Program-made: the position numbers and the translations under genes
Notes under the pieces: generated by a model
What the model saw: the letters and a program-made list of their open reading frames with translations, nothing else
Databases searched by the model: none
What the model was told of the DNA's origin: nothing
NCBI GenBank assembly: GCA_035578905.1
Contig: JAQJVL010000322.1
Coordinates: forward strand, 613,798 to 677,797
Length of the DNA: 64,000 nucleotides
Direction of reading: 5' to 3'
Origin: Stictocephala bisonia
Lineage: Eukaryota > Arthropoda > Insecta > Hemiptera > Membracidae
Shown here: piece after piece, positions 19,801-32,996 of the stretch
Numbering within the stretch: position 1 is the stretch's first letter
Layout of the letters: each line of letters begins with the position of its first letter

Positions 19801-22800
19801 AAATTAAAAAAAAGGGCAAATTTTATTCTTAGGGAAAAAAGGGAACGTATCCCAGGTTATTTTATTACCCCTTAGGAAAAAGAATTTCCAAAAAAACCCC
19901 TTCCCTTTTAAATGCACTAAGATTATAAAAACAAGGTCCCTTGTAAAAAGGGTCCCGAGGCTATCTTTTACATTTTTACCCTGTACTTTTGATTTTTAAT
20001 GGTCTTCAATTTTTTTGGGGGGGCTTTTTCCCCTACCCCTTTTTTAAGAAGGGAAATTTTTAAAAAAATCCTTCATTAGCACGCCTAAAACCAAAAAAAG
20101 AAGGAAACTGTAAAAATGTCAAAAAGGTTTCTTTTGCGATTACGCGATTTTTTAGATCCCCCTGTATATTTTTTCTTACAAAAGAGGTTTTTTTAAAATT
20201 TTTTACAAAAACCATGATTTGTACCCCTCAATACTAAAATCCTTTCTTACCTAGCCCCCAAAAATAAAGGGTACCTTTAAAATTTTTTCAAGTCGTTTTA
20301 CTTATTGTCTTTAAAGGTTCTGCTTTTATTTTTTTAAAATTTTGTTATTTTTATTTTTTTATAAATTATAAATTTTGGGTTTAATTTTATTTTTAGCAAA
20401 AATATTTTTTTACCATTTTTTACATTAAAATTGTACTATTGTTTTTTTAAAACCAATTAAGTTTCCCTTTTTTTAGGGACTTTTCTCAGCTGGGCTGCGA
20501 AGCTCCAGAAAAATTTTGCTCTATTTTGATATCCCGGGTGGAAAAAAAATTATAAACGTGTTACAACTTTAAATTTTTTCCCCATAGAAAAATTTTTTTT
20601 TTTTAATGATTATTTTCCCAAAAAATTTTTGGGGAATAAATTTTAAATGTTTCCCTTAAAATTTTTTTGATCGGGAAGGGGTTTAAACTTAAAACCGTTA
20701 AAATAGGGGAAATAAATAATAAATTTTCATATTATTTCTTTGACTTTTAAAAAGACCTTTATTTCTGAAAAGGATAAAAGCTTTTAAAGTCGGGTTTTGG
20801 CGGCAATAATTTTTATGAATAATCTTTAAATTTGATCCCAAAACCCAAACCAAAGCTTACTTTGGAAGATTTTCGCTCAAACCTCACCCCCGGGAAAGTT
20901 TAAAAAAGCGCAAATGCCGTCAAAAAGAAATTTTTTTTGGGAAAACCTGTTTATTACGAGATTTCACTTTTACAAGTGAAGGGGTTTTAAAATTTAAATT
21001 TACATTTTGCAAATGAAAGGTAAGGGGAAAATTATAGTGGGTATTAGGAAACCCAAAAAAGAACGCTTTTAAAACTTCATAAATCCTTTTCTATATAATA
21101 CAATAACAAAATATTTTTTTTACGGGAGGGACAGAAACCAAACAGATTGATGTTTGGGACAAATTTTACAATCCCCAAAAAGGGAAATTACACAAAAACA
21201 CTCCCTTCAACAATTACTTAAACTTTTCCCAGCCACGTTGTTACAACATTGTATTTTTCCCTGCCAGGTTTTTCGGGTGAAAAAAAAACATTGATACTCC
21301 CCCCAAATAACGATACTTTTTTCTTAAATGTAGTGCATATTTTAAAAAAAATTAGCTGACCATTCCCGGGGAAAAGAGTGCAACGTTACCACGTCCAAAA
21401 CCGGGGTCCCACGCCTACATCGGCTTTAAAACCCGCATTTTTTTTATTTTAAGAATTTTTTTATCAAAAGGACTTGAAAATTTATTCTTTATTTTTTTTT
21501 CATAAAGAAAAACAATAGCGTCAAAAGGTAATATTCTTGCTTTCAACCCTTTGTGCCCTTTTTTTCCCCAAAAATTTAATAACTCCTTGTTTGGGGTTTT
21601 AATAAAAGTGCCCCAAAATAATTTAGTTCTAAAGTCCATTTTTAAATTTGGGTTTTCCCTCTTTTGTTTTTGGGATGTGTTTGGGTTTTTAGAAAATTTT
21701 AAAATTTTCCCGGCCAATGTAAGAAGGGCTTTTTGCAAAATTTGGGTGTTTTTGATGAATGGGGGACTGTAATGGGTTTCCCTTTTTGTAGGGGCAGTAG
21801 AAATGGATATCTTTTTTCGAGGAAGGTTAAAGCGGGAACGGGGTTTTTTGACAACTGTAAAGTATGAAAAGTGATGTGCCCTTTTTTAAAAAGTTTTAAA
21901 GTGATTTGAAGGCTTTATACAGCTATCTGTGGGACCCGGACCACCCAGTTTTCTAACAGTTTTTTTTTTTACTGGATGATCAGAACTTTTTTAAAGGTTT
22001 GTATCAGAGTTGCACCCAAAGGTTTAAAGCAATATAAATAGGGGAAATTTCCATCAATGCATAGTTTGTCATTGGTACTTCTAGCCCTCCTATCCAAATC
22101 TTTTTTTTTTAACTACATATCCCCCAAAACGACAGTTTTCTTAGTCAACAATTAATGTGATCAGTTAAAGGGAAAGGTAAAACATAAATTTGCCCACCCC
22201 ATTTAATTTTTTTGCTTTTTTTTTTCTAATGAAAAAATTTAAAAAATCTTAAATTTTGGGTTTAATTTTTTCCTGCAAAAATTTATAGGTGTGGTTTTTT
22301 ACTGGTTTTAAAAAATTTTTTTTGAAGTCAGTAGGGGAAGTGCTTTTTTCCTTTTTAAGAAAAAATTATTGGCTACTAATTCTTGTAGTGTCGTTAGAAA
22401 ATTTAAAAGAGTTGTATCTTTAAGATACATTACAGTTCAAAAATTGTCATTGTTGTTTAAAAGCATAAAAATCTTGTGAAAAAAATTTTAAAAAAGGCCA
22501 AGATCTGACCCCCCTTGGGGGGCACACCTCTGTGTATGGTCCGTTGCTTGGTTTAGGTTACACAGTTTTTTCCCACAAAGGGGTTTTTGTTGAATTTGGA
22601 AAATTCGCCCCGTTCATCTAAGTAGTTTGGAATCCAGTCTCTAGCTAGGCTTCCAATCCAAAGGGGCGAAAGTTTTCAAAGTATAAGTTCATGATCCAGA
22701 AAATCAAAAAAAGGGACCCAAACTTCAACCTTTTAAGGGGCATTTTTAAAAATTTTTTTTACTTTAATTATTTAATTGTATTGTTCTTAGCCTCCCTTTT

Positions 22801-24189
22801 TAATTACCCAAATTATTCTTTGCATACTTTAGGACCTTTTGGTTTTCTCGTTTTCACATTAAATAGAAATAATATCTTTCTAAGATAACAAGGGGAAATT
22901 TTTTAAAAAACCCAAATCAAATTAAAATTTTTTTACAAAAAAAAGGGGTTTTTTTTAAGTTGTGGGAAAAAGTACAAAAATAAGGTTAAATTTTCACCTT
23001 AAAAACCCAAAACAATAAACCCCAAAACAAATACTTAAATTCACAATCGCCCGTAAAAATCTTAAGTTTATTTGTAGTAAAAATTACTTTCTAGTTTTGT
23101 AAGGATTGGCAATTTTGACGAAGCAATTGATTTTCCTTTCCACTAAAAAACCCAGACAGAATTTTAAAATTTTTTACAAAATATAACATTTTTTTGAAAA
23201 AAAAACCCCAATGGAAATAATGAACATTTACAGCAGCAATTTTTGAATAGTTATATTAAAATTTCTGTTAATAGATAACAAAATTCCAATTGGGAAAAAT
23301 TTAAACAAGCTTTTACCCTTTTTAAATTTTTGAAAAATTTTTTATTTCATTGCGATTAGGAAATTTAAACTTTTGGGTTTAAACATGTTTTTGGCACAAG
23401 AAATCGTCTATCAGTTGAAAAACATAATTTTGAATTAAAAAAAAATTTCATTCATGGGCTCAAAACTTTTTAAATTTTTTTCCGCCCAAAAAAAAAAACA
23501 TAAGGGGATGAAAAGAAATTCAAGAAATCTTTTAAAAAAATATCTTGGAGTCTTTTTGTAATTCCCAAAGGAAGAAAATTTTTTTTTAAAAAAATATTTT
23601 CTGTATATTAAATCTGCTCTAGTTTGAATTTTTATTAAATACTTTTAAAAAAAAATGTATTTTTTGTCCCGTAAAAATTGGACAAATGTAATCTTAGTTT
23701 AGTTTTTGTTTTTCTATTGATTTTGTGTTTGGGCTGCATTAAATACCCCTTGGACCTATTTTTGTCTGTATATTCCCGAATTTTTATGAAAAAAAGATAT
23801 TTGAAAATTTAAAATTTTTAAAATTTTGACGAAGCAAATTGATTTTCCTACAACTAAAAAAAATTAAAAAGAATTAAATTTTTGGACAAAATATAAATTT
23901 TTTTAGAAAAAAAACCCCAATGATAGTAAATTTAACATTTTTCAGTTGTTTCAGTCCCAAAATTAAAAAACAATTTTTAATAGTTATATTAAAATTTTTG
24001 TATAATATATAATATTAAAACCTAATGGAATAAAACAAAAAACTTTAAAAATTTAAAATTCCAAAAAAATAAAACATTGCTTGATTTAGTAATACTTTGG
24101 GGGAAAAAATAACGTTGAAAATTTTTAAGTCCTTTTTTGCCCTTTTAAAGTGGGATTTAACAGTAGTTCAAAATGGGCAAAGGCCACAA

Positions 24190-27110
24190 CTAAAGGTTTC
24201 TGTCTAGTGTGAAATCCCTTTTGTGCTTTTTCTAGCCTGCCTTAAAAGCAGGGCCTATAGGGGGGATTGGTAAAAACGGAGTTTGGGTTTTTCTCCAGTT
24301 TTGTCCTTTTTAAGATTAAACAAGGCCCGACTTAACGTAGCCCATAAGGGCAAAGGGCACAATGAGTGGGTTTTTTCTCCAGTGTGAGTTCTTTTGTGTG
24401 AAATCAAAGGCTGAACTTAACAGTTGGGGGAAAAATTGCACTGGGGCACAACTAAATGGGTTTTTCTTCCCGTTGGGGTTTTTATGTTGATACAAAGGGT
24501 GAAAATTTAAAAGTACCCAAAACGTGCATTTTGGGCCAACTGAGTGGTTTTTCGAGTCCCTTTTGTGTTTAATCAAGGCTAAATTAACAGTAACCCTTTC
24601 TGGCATTGGGCACAATGAGTGGTTTTTCTCCCGTTTGGTCCTTATGTGTGAATTTTAAGACTGAAATTAACAGTATCCCCAAAACGTGATTTTGTCCCAA
24701 CTGAATTTGGGTTTTTTTTAAAGGGGGGGTGAGTCTGTATGTGTGATATCGAGGCTGATTTAACATTAGTTCTATACAGGCCCCTGGTCATAAATGAGTG
24801 GGGGTTTTCTCCCCGTGTAAAATCCTTATGTGTGAAAATCAAAAAGGGTTAACAGTAACCCTTTACTGGGATTGGGACAACTGAGTGGTTTCTCTCCAGT
24901 GTGATTAAATAATGTGCTTTATCTTGCCGACTTAAAAAGTAGTCCTATTTGGGGATTGGTCCCAAATTTAATTTTTTCTCTCCACTTTTTTGGGCCTTAT
25001 GTGTGTTTTCAAGGGTGACTTTAAAAGTATTCCAAAATGGGTTTGGGCACAACTGAGTGGTTTTCCCAATGTGAGTCCTTATTTGGGCCCCAAAAAAGTG
25101 TGATTTAAAAAGTAGTTCTTTATTGCAATGGGCCCTAATTGAATGGTTTTCTCTCCAGTTTTAGTCCTTAAGTGTTGTATCAAATTTGATTTATTAGTTG
25201 TTTTTATATAGCACTGGTCACAAATTTAATGGTTTTTCCCGCAGTGTGAGTCCCTTTTGTGCTTTTTTCCCAAAGGGTGACTTTAAAAGAAAATCCCATA
25301 TGGGAATGGGTTTCAGTAAATGGTTTTTCTCCAGTGTGTGTCCTTAAGTGTGATATCAAGGCTGAAATTTAAATTTGTGTCCCTTTTCGGGGGGATTGGT
25401 TTACAAATGAGTGGTTTTTTCTCCATGTGAGCCCTTAGTGTGATATCAAAAGGGTGATTTTTAAAATAGTAATTTCGAGCATTGGTCACAAAATTAATGG
25501 TTTTTCTCCGTGTGATTCCCCTTTAATGTTGTAACAAAGTTTGATTTATTACTAGTTCTAAAATGAGCACTGGTCACAATTTAATGGTTTTTCTTCCCCT
25601 GTGAGTCCCCTTTTGTTTCTTTTTTCAAGGGTGATATTAAAAAGAAATCCTTGTGGGCACTGGGGTTTCAACTAAAAGGTTTTCTCTCCAGTGGAGTCCT
25701 TATGTGGATATCAAGGTTGACTTAACAGTAGGGCCTATACCGGGGATTGGCACAAACTGAGTGGGTTTCTTTTCCATGTTTTTGTGCCTTATGTGTAATT
25801 TTCAAAGGGTTTACTTTTAAAAGTAGTCCCATATGAAACATTGGGGCACAACTGAATGGGTTTCTCTCCCTGTGATCCTTTTGTGCCGTTTCCCCGGCTG
25901 AAATTAAAAATTGTCCCATAGGGGCACTGGTTTCATCTAAAAAGGTTTCTCTCCAGTGTGAAATCCCCTTTTGTCCGTATCAAATGGGGACTGATCAGTT
26001 AAATTTTTATATGACCTGGTCACAAAAATGAAAGGTTTCTCTCCAGTTTTGAGTCCCTTTGTTTCCGTATCAAGGGTGAAATTAATATTTGTCCTTTTTA
26101 CGGCTTTTGGGTTTCAAACTGAATGGTTTCCCCTCCAGTGTGTGTCCTTAGTGTGATATCAAGGTTGGCTTAACATTAGTTTCCCATATGAGCATTGGTC
26201 ACAAAATAATTTGGGTTTTTCTACAGTGTGATCCTTATGTGCCGTATCATGGCGGACCTTTAAAAGTTTCCTATATGGCAAAATGGTTTACAATTGAATG
26301 GTTTTCTACCGTGTGAGTCCCTTTTTGCCGTATCAAGTTTTGACTTTAAAAGTAGTTCTAAATGAGCACTGGGCACAACTGAATGGTTTCTCACCCGTGT
26401 GAGTCCTTATGTTTCCGTAAACAAGGCTGACTTTTTAAAAGTAGTCCCGGGGGAAATGGGGTTTCATCTAAATGACTTCTCCTAGTGTGAGTCCCCTTTT
26501 GTGCCCCTATCCCTGTGACTGATCAGTAGTTCTAAATGAGCACTGGTCACAACCTTTAAAAGGTTTCTCTCCAGTGTGGTCCTTTTGTGCCGATCAAAGG
26601 GTGACTTTAAAAGTTGTCCTATACTGCATTTGGGTTTCAACGAATGGGTTTTTCCCCCCAGTGTGGGGTCCTTAAGTGTGAAAATCAAGGTTTGGGCTTA
26701 ACATTAGTCCTATTTTTGATTTGGCACCAAAATGAATGGTTTCCTCCAGGTGAGGTTCCCCCCTGTGCCGTATCTTTGGGACCCTTTAAAAGTAGTCCAA
26801 AAGTGGAAATGGTCACAAAATTTAATGGTTTCTCTCCCCTGTGAGTCCTTATGTGCCGTATCAAGTGTGAAATTAACAGTAGTTTTTTTTGGAAACACGG
26901 GAAAAAACTGAAAAGGTTTCTTCCCCTGGGGAGTCCTTATGTGTGATATCAAGGGTGACCCTTTAAAAGTAGCCCTTTTACTTTGGGATTGGTCCAACTA
27001 AATAAATTTTTTCTCCGTGGAGGGCCCCAAAGGGGCCTATCAAGTTTACCTTATAAGTAGTTCTATATAAGTACTGGTCACTACTGATTGTCTTTGCTCT
27101 ATTTTTTTAG
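24190..27110 (-). pseudogene. Poly-C2H2 zinc-finger gene, about 33 fingers, frame destroyed
   Basis: On the minus strand an 84-88 base unit repeats about 33 times. The clearest units read THTGEKPFSC, then C-x2-C (CAQC, CDQC), a YRTT/FRTT segment, KSALISHI-like helix residues and H-x3-H before the next TGEKPF linker. These are classical C2H2 fingers of 28 residues joined by Krueppel-type linkers. Typically they would make a nuclear DNA-binding protein. Gene direction is right to left. No frame stays open for more than about three fingers because of one- to four-base indels, nearly all at homopolymers, so either the sequence is corrupted or the gene is dead; the surrounding block favours corruption. 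Fingers are unusually alike, implying recent tandem amplification. No start, effector domain or intron could be placed. Confidence 0.75.
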
Positions 27111-30100
27111 TTTTCCTAGTTTTTTATCGCTTCCTCTTCTTTAGCTCTCGACTTTTTCTATTTTAAATAAAGTCTTTTCTTTTTTTGTAGGCAATTTTTT
27201 ATGGGAGTTTTTCTTTTACCTGGTTTGTTGGTACTACGCTTTTTGGGGGTATTTCACCTTTTAACAAAAAAAATTTTATATTGTTTTTTTAAAAACTTTT
27301 GGTATTAATATTTTAAAAAAGGGGTTTTTTTAGGGGAATTTTAAAAAATAACATTAAAGTAAAAAAATTTTTGAAGTCAACTTATTTCAGACGGGAAAGG
27401 GATGTATTCAGGGGAAATATTTTTGATTATTTTTTGGGAAAAGATTTGTGATTCCTCAGGTTAGGGTGGTGGGAAAGGGGGACCAAATATTTTCTTAATA
27501 TCGATTTTCAAGATATGTGTATCTCTTTGTACTGTAATTAAAATTTTAAATGTATTAAAGGTGCATTTACGATTTTTTTTTTTTGTTTTCTAAGAAAAAC
27601 AAAAAAATTTAGAAAAAAACGCAGTTAAAAAAAAAAACTTAGTTTACTGAACTGTTTTTAACCCCGACAGTAAAATGAAGATCCCGGTTGGTAAAAAGGG
27701 GGTAATTTGTTTTTGTTAAACCATTAAAACAGAGTTGTTTTTGAAAATATTTCACCGGGCTCAAAAATTTTTTATTACGGGGGTACAGCAAAGTTATAAA
27801 AATTGGGGTTTAACACTATGATTCAAGACATGAAAACATGGTTTTGATATTATTTTGTATATTTATTTAAAACAGTAAAGAAACCTGAAAAAGTTAAAAC
27901 ATTAAAACATTATCATTTTTATTATTTTTTAATAAATGTACCAAAAAGTTTTTAGGGGTTTTTTCTTAACATAAATAAAAATGTATTTAACCCAAACCCA
28001 CTGCAAAGGGGTAAAAAAAATACCCCCCCAAAAATTTTAGTGTAGGGACCTTAAAAAAATCATTTTGTTAAGAGACTTTGTTTTAAATATCGTGGTTAAT
28101 AATGCGGAAAAAAGGATATGCCCCTTTTTTTTAAACCTTTAAGTTTTTTAAGAAAAGAATGCATGTTAAGGGAATTATCAACTATAAAAAAGTAAAAAAA
28201 AGACTCCCACAAATAAACCCAAAACCGAAAATGCCTTTTTGGGATACAAATAATTAAAAAATTAAAAATTAAAATTTTAAAAATTTAAAAAATAAAATAA
28301 ATAAAACCTTGCTTATTAGTAGTTTTTAATTTTTTCCCTTAGAGAAAACCCCAATATAAATTTTAACACCAAAATTTGTTTAAATCCCAATATTAATCTG
28401 TGCCTTAAAAAAACATTTTGAAATCAAAAAGGGTACTAAAAAATAAAATTAGGGTCTAAAACTCTAATATTTAAAAAAAACAAATTTTTTTTTCTTTTTT
28501 TTCATCTAAGAATTTTGCGTTTAAAGAAAAGGGGTCGTCCCAAAACCCCTAATAACAGTGTAGTATTGGTTTCCTTTTCCCGAATAAACGCCAAAAAGGC
28601 TCTGTTCAGAGGGTAATAAGATCTTGGCATCTATCAACCTGCCATTTTTAAAAAACCAAAACTCCGGGGAATTCAAATTTGGGCCCGCCTTTAAAAAGGG
28701 ATCCCCCAAATTTTTAACCACCCCAACAGCAAAGTGCCTTTTCATTAAAAACCCCCTTTTTCTCCTTAAAAAAAAAAAAAAAAAACCAAAAAATTTAAAT
28801 TTAAAGGGTTCAATATAACCCAAATCTCCATTGTTACAAAAATTAAGGGGGGTGACTTTTTCTTTGAGAGTGTCGTTAATTAGTTTGCCCCAAAGACAAA
28901 TTAACAGCCAATTTGGGTTTTCAGAAATCCTTTTCAAAATGTGTTTTCTGGGTTTTAAAAAAAAAACAATCTGTAAATTGGGATTTGAACTGAGAACCAT
29001 TAGCTTATGAAGCTTGAAATTTTTTTATTCCCAACTAAGAAGCTTGGGGTTTGCCCCAGTAACAAACTAAGCTACCAACCAATAATTAAACCCCAACAGT
29101 TAATAAAAAGTTTTATGGGTCCCGGGTTTCCCTTTTTTGAAAATTAGTAAAATTGTAGGGAAAAATTTGGGTGGGGGGTATGAAAATATAAGGGTTTAAT
29201 ATATTTATACAAAAAAATTAGGGAATTTTAAATTTAAATTTTTGGTAAAAAAATTTCACTTTCAGTATTTTTAATGGGATTTTCCCTTTGTGTCCCCCGG
29301 GTTGCAGATAACTGGGTTTTTTCCCAAAGGGTTAAGTATTTTTTGTTAGACTTCTTAGAAAAAATCCCATTTTATTTAAAAATTTTATTTTTCCTCCCCA
29401 TAACATTTTGGAATTTTAAAAATTTTCATATAATTGAAATGTCAAAATTAAGATCAAATTTTCCCCCAAACAACATTTTTTGGATCTGAACAATTGAATT
29501 AATTTTCTTGATTTTAAATTTTGATTTATTAAAATATTTAAAAAAAGGTTTTTGACCCATCCACCCAATCTATAGAGTCCATAATATTGAAGGTATTAAT
29601 TTTTAATTATTTGATTAATTACAAAAAAATCCTCCCCCTCCTATTTTCAAACTAATTATTTACATAATTCTCATTTGCAAATTTCCCAAAATTTTTTAAA
29701 CAAACCATTAAAATATATGATAATTTTTTTGAAAAGACTAATTAGTAGACAATATATATCAGGGTGCCCCAAAGGGGCTTTTAGAAGAAAATCGGGGACA
29801 AATTTTGGGGGGTTTTTTGAAATTTTGGGGGGTTTTTTAAATCAAGCTGCTCTCCTTACTAAAAGTATCACATAATACAACTAATGGTTTATCAGAATAT
29901 AAAATATTATTATTTTTAAAATTTATGTTGTGAATGCGATTTAAATGAAAATAAGCCCAGTTTATGTTAAAAAAAGCATGAAGTGGTTTTTTTATTTTTT
30001 CCTTTAAAAATTAAATTACGTACCTATTCCAAGGGGTTTGACCTTCCATTAAAAATTCCTTTAAACTGATTTATATGAAAAAAGCCCTTTTGTGAAATCT

Positions 30101-31031
30101 CGTAACTGTACTATACCCTTTTAAAATTAGACAAGAGTAGAAGAAAAGAATTTGAGGCAAAAAATTCGAAATGGCATATGGGGTTGGGGTTTTGAATACC
30201 CAGTCAAAATGGAATAAATTTTGGGTTGAGTGATTGTGATTTTTGGGAAATTTTCAATTAAAATGAACTACAGAGAGCCAAAAAACCCCGTGATGGCCGT
30301 GGGGGGGCACAGCGGTACAACTCAAACTTTAAATTGCATTTAAAGGAAAAAAAGGGGAAAGTTATAGTCCCCTTTTGTTAGTTCACAAAATGAACTAAAA
30401 AGTTGATTTTTATAAAAATCGCTTTAAACTAGTTTTACTAAAGTGAACTAGGCGGTTTGTTTAACTAGTCCACCAATGAATTTGCTGCAACAAAATTTTT
30501 ATGTTCCCCCTCCCGCCTTTTCTTTGTGAAAATAACTGTTTCCCAAAAAAAAGGCCCAAAAACAAAGGAGCAAAATAATTAAACCCAAAAACCTCCTATC
30601 ACGCCCTAGTAATTTTGTCTATGATAATTTCTGCAAAAAACGAAAACATTTAAGGTATAGGGTGACAATATTAGGTGCCCTTTTTTTAAAAATTTTTTGT
30701 TGAAATTTAAAGAAGGGGTTTTCAAGGCCCCGGGATCTAAAAATTTATAATCCCCAAAAACCTTTTATTAGATTTTGTTTTGTACTAACAAACACAATCG
30801 CCAGTCAAAATTTTATGACTTTTATTTTTTTTTTTCATAAAATTTCAATAGATCAATTATTTTCAAAAATAAAATTTTTGTTTTTGAAAAATAAATTTTA
30901 AGGTTTTTTAGAAAATTTTTTTGTAGATTTCCAATGATTTGGGGTTTAAGAAAAAAAACACAAAATTTTCGACCGGTTTTAACAAAAATCCTTCCGTCTT
31001 AGGTGTACTTACAAACTTTGCCTACATTTCC

Positions 31032-31034
<3 letters not shown>

Positions 31035-31092
<58 letters not shown>
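31035..31092. repeat. 58-base T run
   Basis: An uninterrupted poly-T within the low-quality block. It could be a retroposon tail on the minus strand, but no element body was identified next to it, and run length here is unreliable. Confidence 0.6.
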
Positions 31093-32219
31093 CCTCCCAA
31101 ACCCCAATAAATCAAAAAAACTTTAAAACTACATGCTAGATAAATAAAGATTTTCTGTTGAAACCCAAAAAGTTCTTAAAAAAAAAATATTTTACACATA
31201 ACATAATTATTTTCAAAATATAATACACAATATGAAATACAAAAGAAATTCAAATATGAAAACAGTGAAAAAAACAAAAGAACAAGTTTTTTTAAATAGA
31301 CCAAATACCAATGACAAACAAAAATAAATTAAAATTTTGAAAAAAAAAAAACAGAGAATAGATTTAGGTTATTAAACAGACAAAATTTCAATGAGACACG
31401 AAAAAAATGGGAAAAAAATATGAAAAAAATCAACAAAACATAGAGCAGGTTATTAAATACAAAAAATATTCAACTATCCAACCCCTTCAAATTCCACTTA
31501 GGCGGGGGGAAAAGGAGTCGTGTACCCTACAATCACGAGGTCAACTCCCCATGGGGGGCGCAAAGATGAACTTAAACTTGCTGGTAAGGGCCCATCCCTG
31601 AATTTTGCAAAGGCTTGCAGTGGGGTAGCCCCTCCCAAGCAATACCTAGGTGGACTGTGCAAGGTGATTGGGGGGGGGGGGGGTTGGGATTTGCCCCCCG
31701 TGTTTTTTAACAATTTTGATGAAAATATGTTTTTTTTGATATTTCCTCACGACGAGCCCCAAAAATAGTGTTCCCGGGGACAAAAGTAAAAAAATCCCTC
31801 CAAACGGGGATCTAGGGGCAAGGGCGCAAGGTGGGGGGCCTTTAAAGGATGTTTGTGTAAAATTTTTCAAGTTTTTTTGTCCAAAATTTATTGTTGTTGG
31901 TGTTTTGGCATGTGCCTCCCAACCGAAAACCCGGGGGGAAAGGCCCAAAAGAGCTCCCTCCTAGCGGACCCAGGGGCACCGGCGTCTCAGTTTTAATTTT
32001 GGGTTTAGGTGTATGTCTTGGGGGCAGGGTTTTTTGGCCGTATGTGGGTTTTTTTTTTGTTGTTAAAATTTAGAATTTAACAAAAGGGAAACCCAAAATT
32101 TGGTTTTACCCCTTGGCCCACTTTTTGGGTAATTGGATCCCTTTATTCAATTTTAAATTTAAAGTCCCTTCCTTTTAAACTTTCTTCTATTTGGGGTGTG
32201 GGGTTAATTTGGGGAATAC

Positions 32220-32996
32220 CCAGGTACGTCCCAGAAAAAAAGTTTTTGTTTGGGTAATAAAAAAAATTTGTTAAAATACAGAAAAAATATTTATTGCAAA
32301 TTTAAAAACTACAACTTTAAACTACTTTTCCGTAACTTCCGGAAAAATTTTGCCCGGCATTTGTCTTTGCGTGGGAAAGGTTTTTCTTTTGGGCCCTTTT
32401 TAAAAGAAGGTTTCCGCCTTTGGGTTTTAAACCCTTTGGGAAAAATTTTTCTTTCAGCTCTTGTCATCGTTTTAAGTCTTGACCGCTAGGAAAGACTTCA
32501 GATGTAAGAACAGATGAAAGTCCTTTGGAAACTAGGTCAGGGGTGTAGGAGGATTGGGCCAACACGCGATGGTTTTTTTTTTATCCTTTTTCACAATTTC
32601 CCTTTTGAAAAACCCTTTCTTCTTTAATCAAAGAAGGGGCGCCCACTTCGTTCTTCATCATGCACTTCACTACGTCCTTCATTAAACTGTCGGACCCATC
32701 TTTTCACCATTTTGTCCGTAAACCTCGCAAATTTGCCGATAAATGTCAATCGGTTTCACTTTCTTAGCATTCAGAAAACGAATCACAGATCTGATTTCAC
32801 AAGCGGCGGGATTTTCGATCAACACCGACATTTTTAAACAAGCACAACAAAGCGTACGAGACTGACAGCGATCTCAAAATGGCGCACGTTTCTTCTCCTT
32901 GATACAGAGCGTCTGCCGCGCATGCGCGGAACTGCGATCGCAGCGCTGCAGCGGATATAAATGGAAACGGAACTTACTTTCTGGACGTACCTCGTA
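32220..32996 (-). mobile_element. Internally deleted mariner-like element
   Basis: The right end (complement) reads tacgaggtacgtccagaaag. The left end near 32220 reads caggtacgtcccagaaaaaaag, the same TIR with homopolymer damage. Inside, on the minus strand, a transposase N-terminus (32640-32832) is joined to a piece whose complement (about 32455-32550) contains the C-terminal PDL and SGQDLK-like coding. The central catalytic part is missing. The 777-bp length compares with about 1.3 kb for full mariners. The left half is in the low-quality block and the right half is clean. Confidence 0.65.
32640..32832 (-). pseudogene. Mariner-like transposase N-terminal fragment
   Basis: The minus-strand ATG at 32832 opens MSVLIENPAACEIRSVIRFL. 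One frame change later (near 32723) comes KRWVRQFNEGRSEVHDEERS. This is the N-terminal helix-turn-helix domain (HTH_48-like) of SETMAR-type mariner transposases, ending in the RSGRP AT-hook-like motif. Nothing of the first catalytic Asp region remains next to it. The fragment is non-functional and belongs to the deleted element. Confidence 0.75.

Larger units (their letters stand above)
16001..32640. other. Low-quality sequence block (homopolymer-inflated)
   Basis: From about 16 kb the texture changes abruptly: dense runs of 4-15 identical bases (aaaa, tttt, cccc, gggg), ggcccgggcccgggccc near 16262, 15 G near 31670 and 58 T at 31035-31092. Known features inside it (zinc fingers; the left half of a mariner) are recognisable but riddled with inserted or lost bases at homopolymers, whereas the same mariner is clean to the right of 32640. 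This points to poorly polished gap-fill sequence rather than to biology. Long ORFs in it (for example 21415-21738 and 28521-29000) are rich in Phe, Lys, Pro and Gly from the runs and are not supported as genes. Confidence 0.75.

Noticed and set aside
21415..21738. 107-codon ORF
   Set aside because: Same low-quality texture, no recognisable motif.
28521..29000. 159-codon minus-strand ORF in the low-quality block
   Set aside because: Composition follows homopolymer runs (Phe, Lys, Leu), with no domain or repeat similarity. Frames here are unreliable.
31035..31092. Poly-T as the tail of a retroposed gene
   Set aside because: No gene or element body could be identified beside it, and run lengths in this block are not trustworthy.
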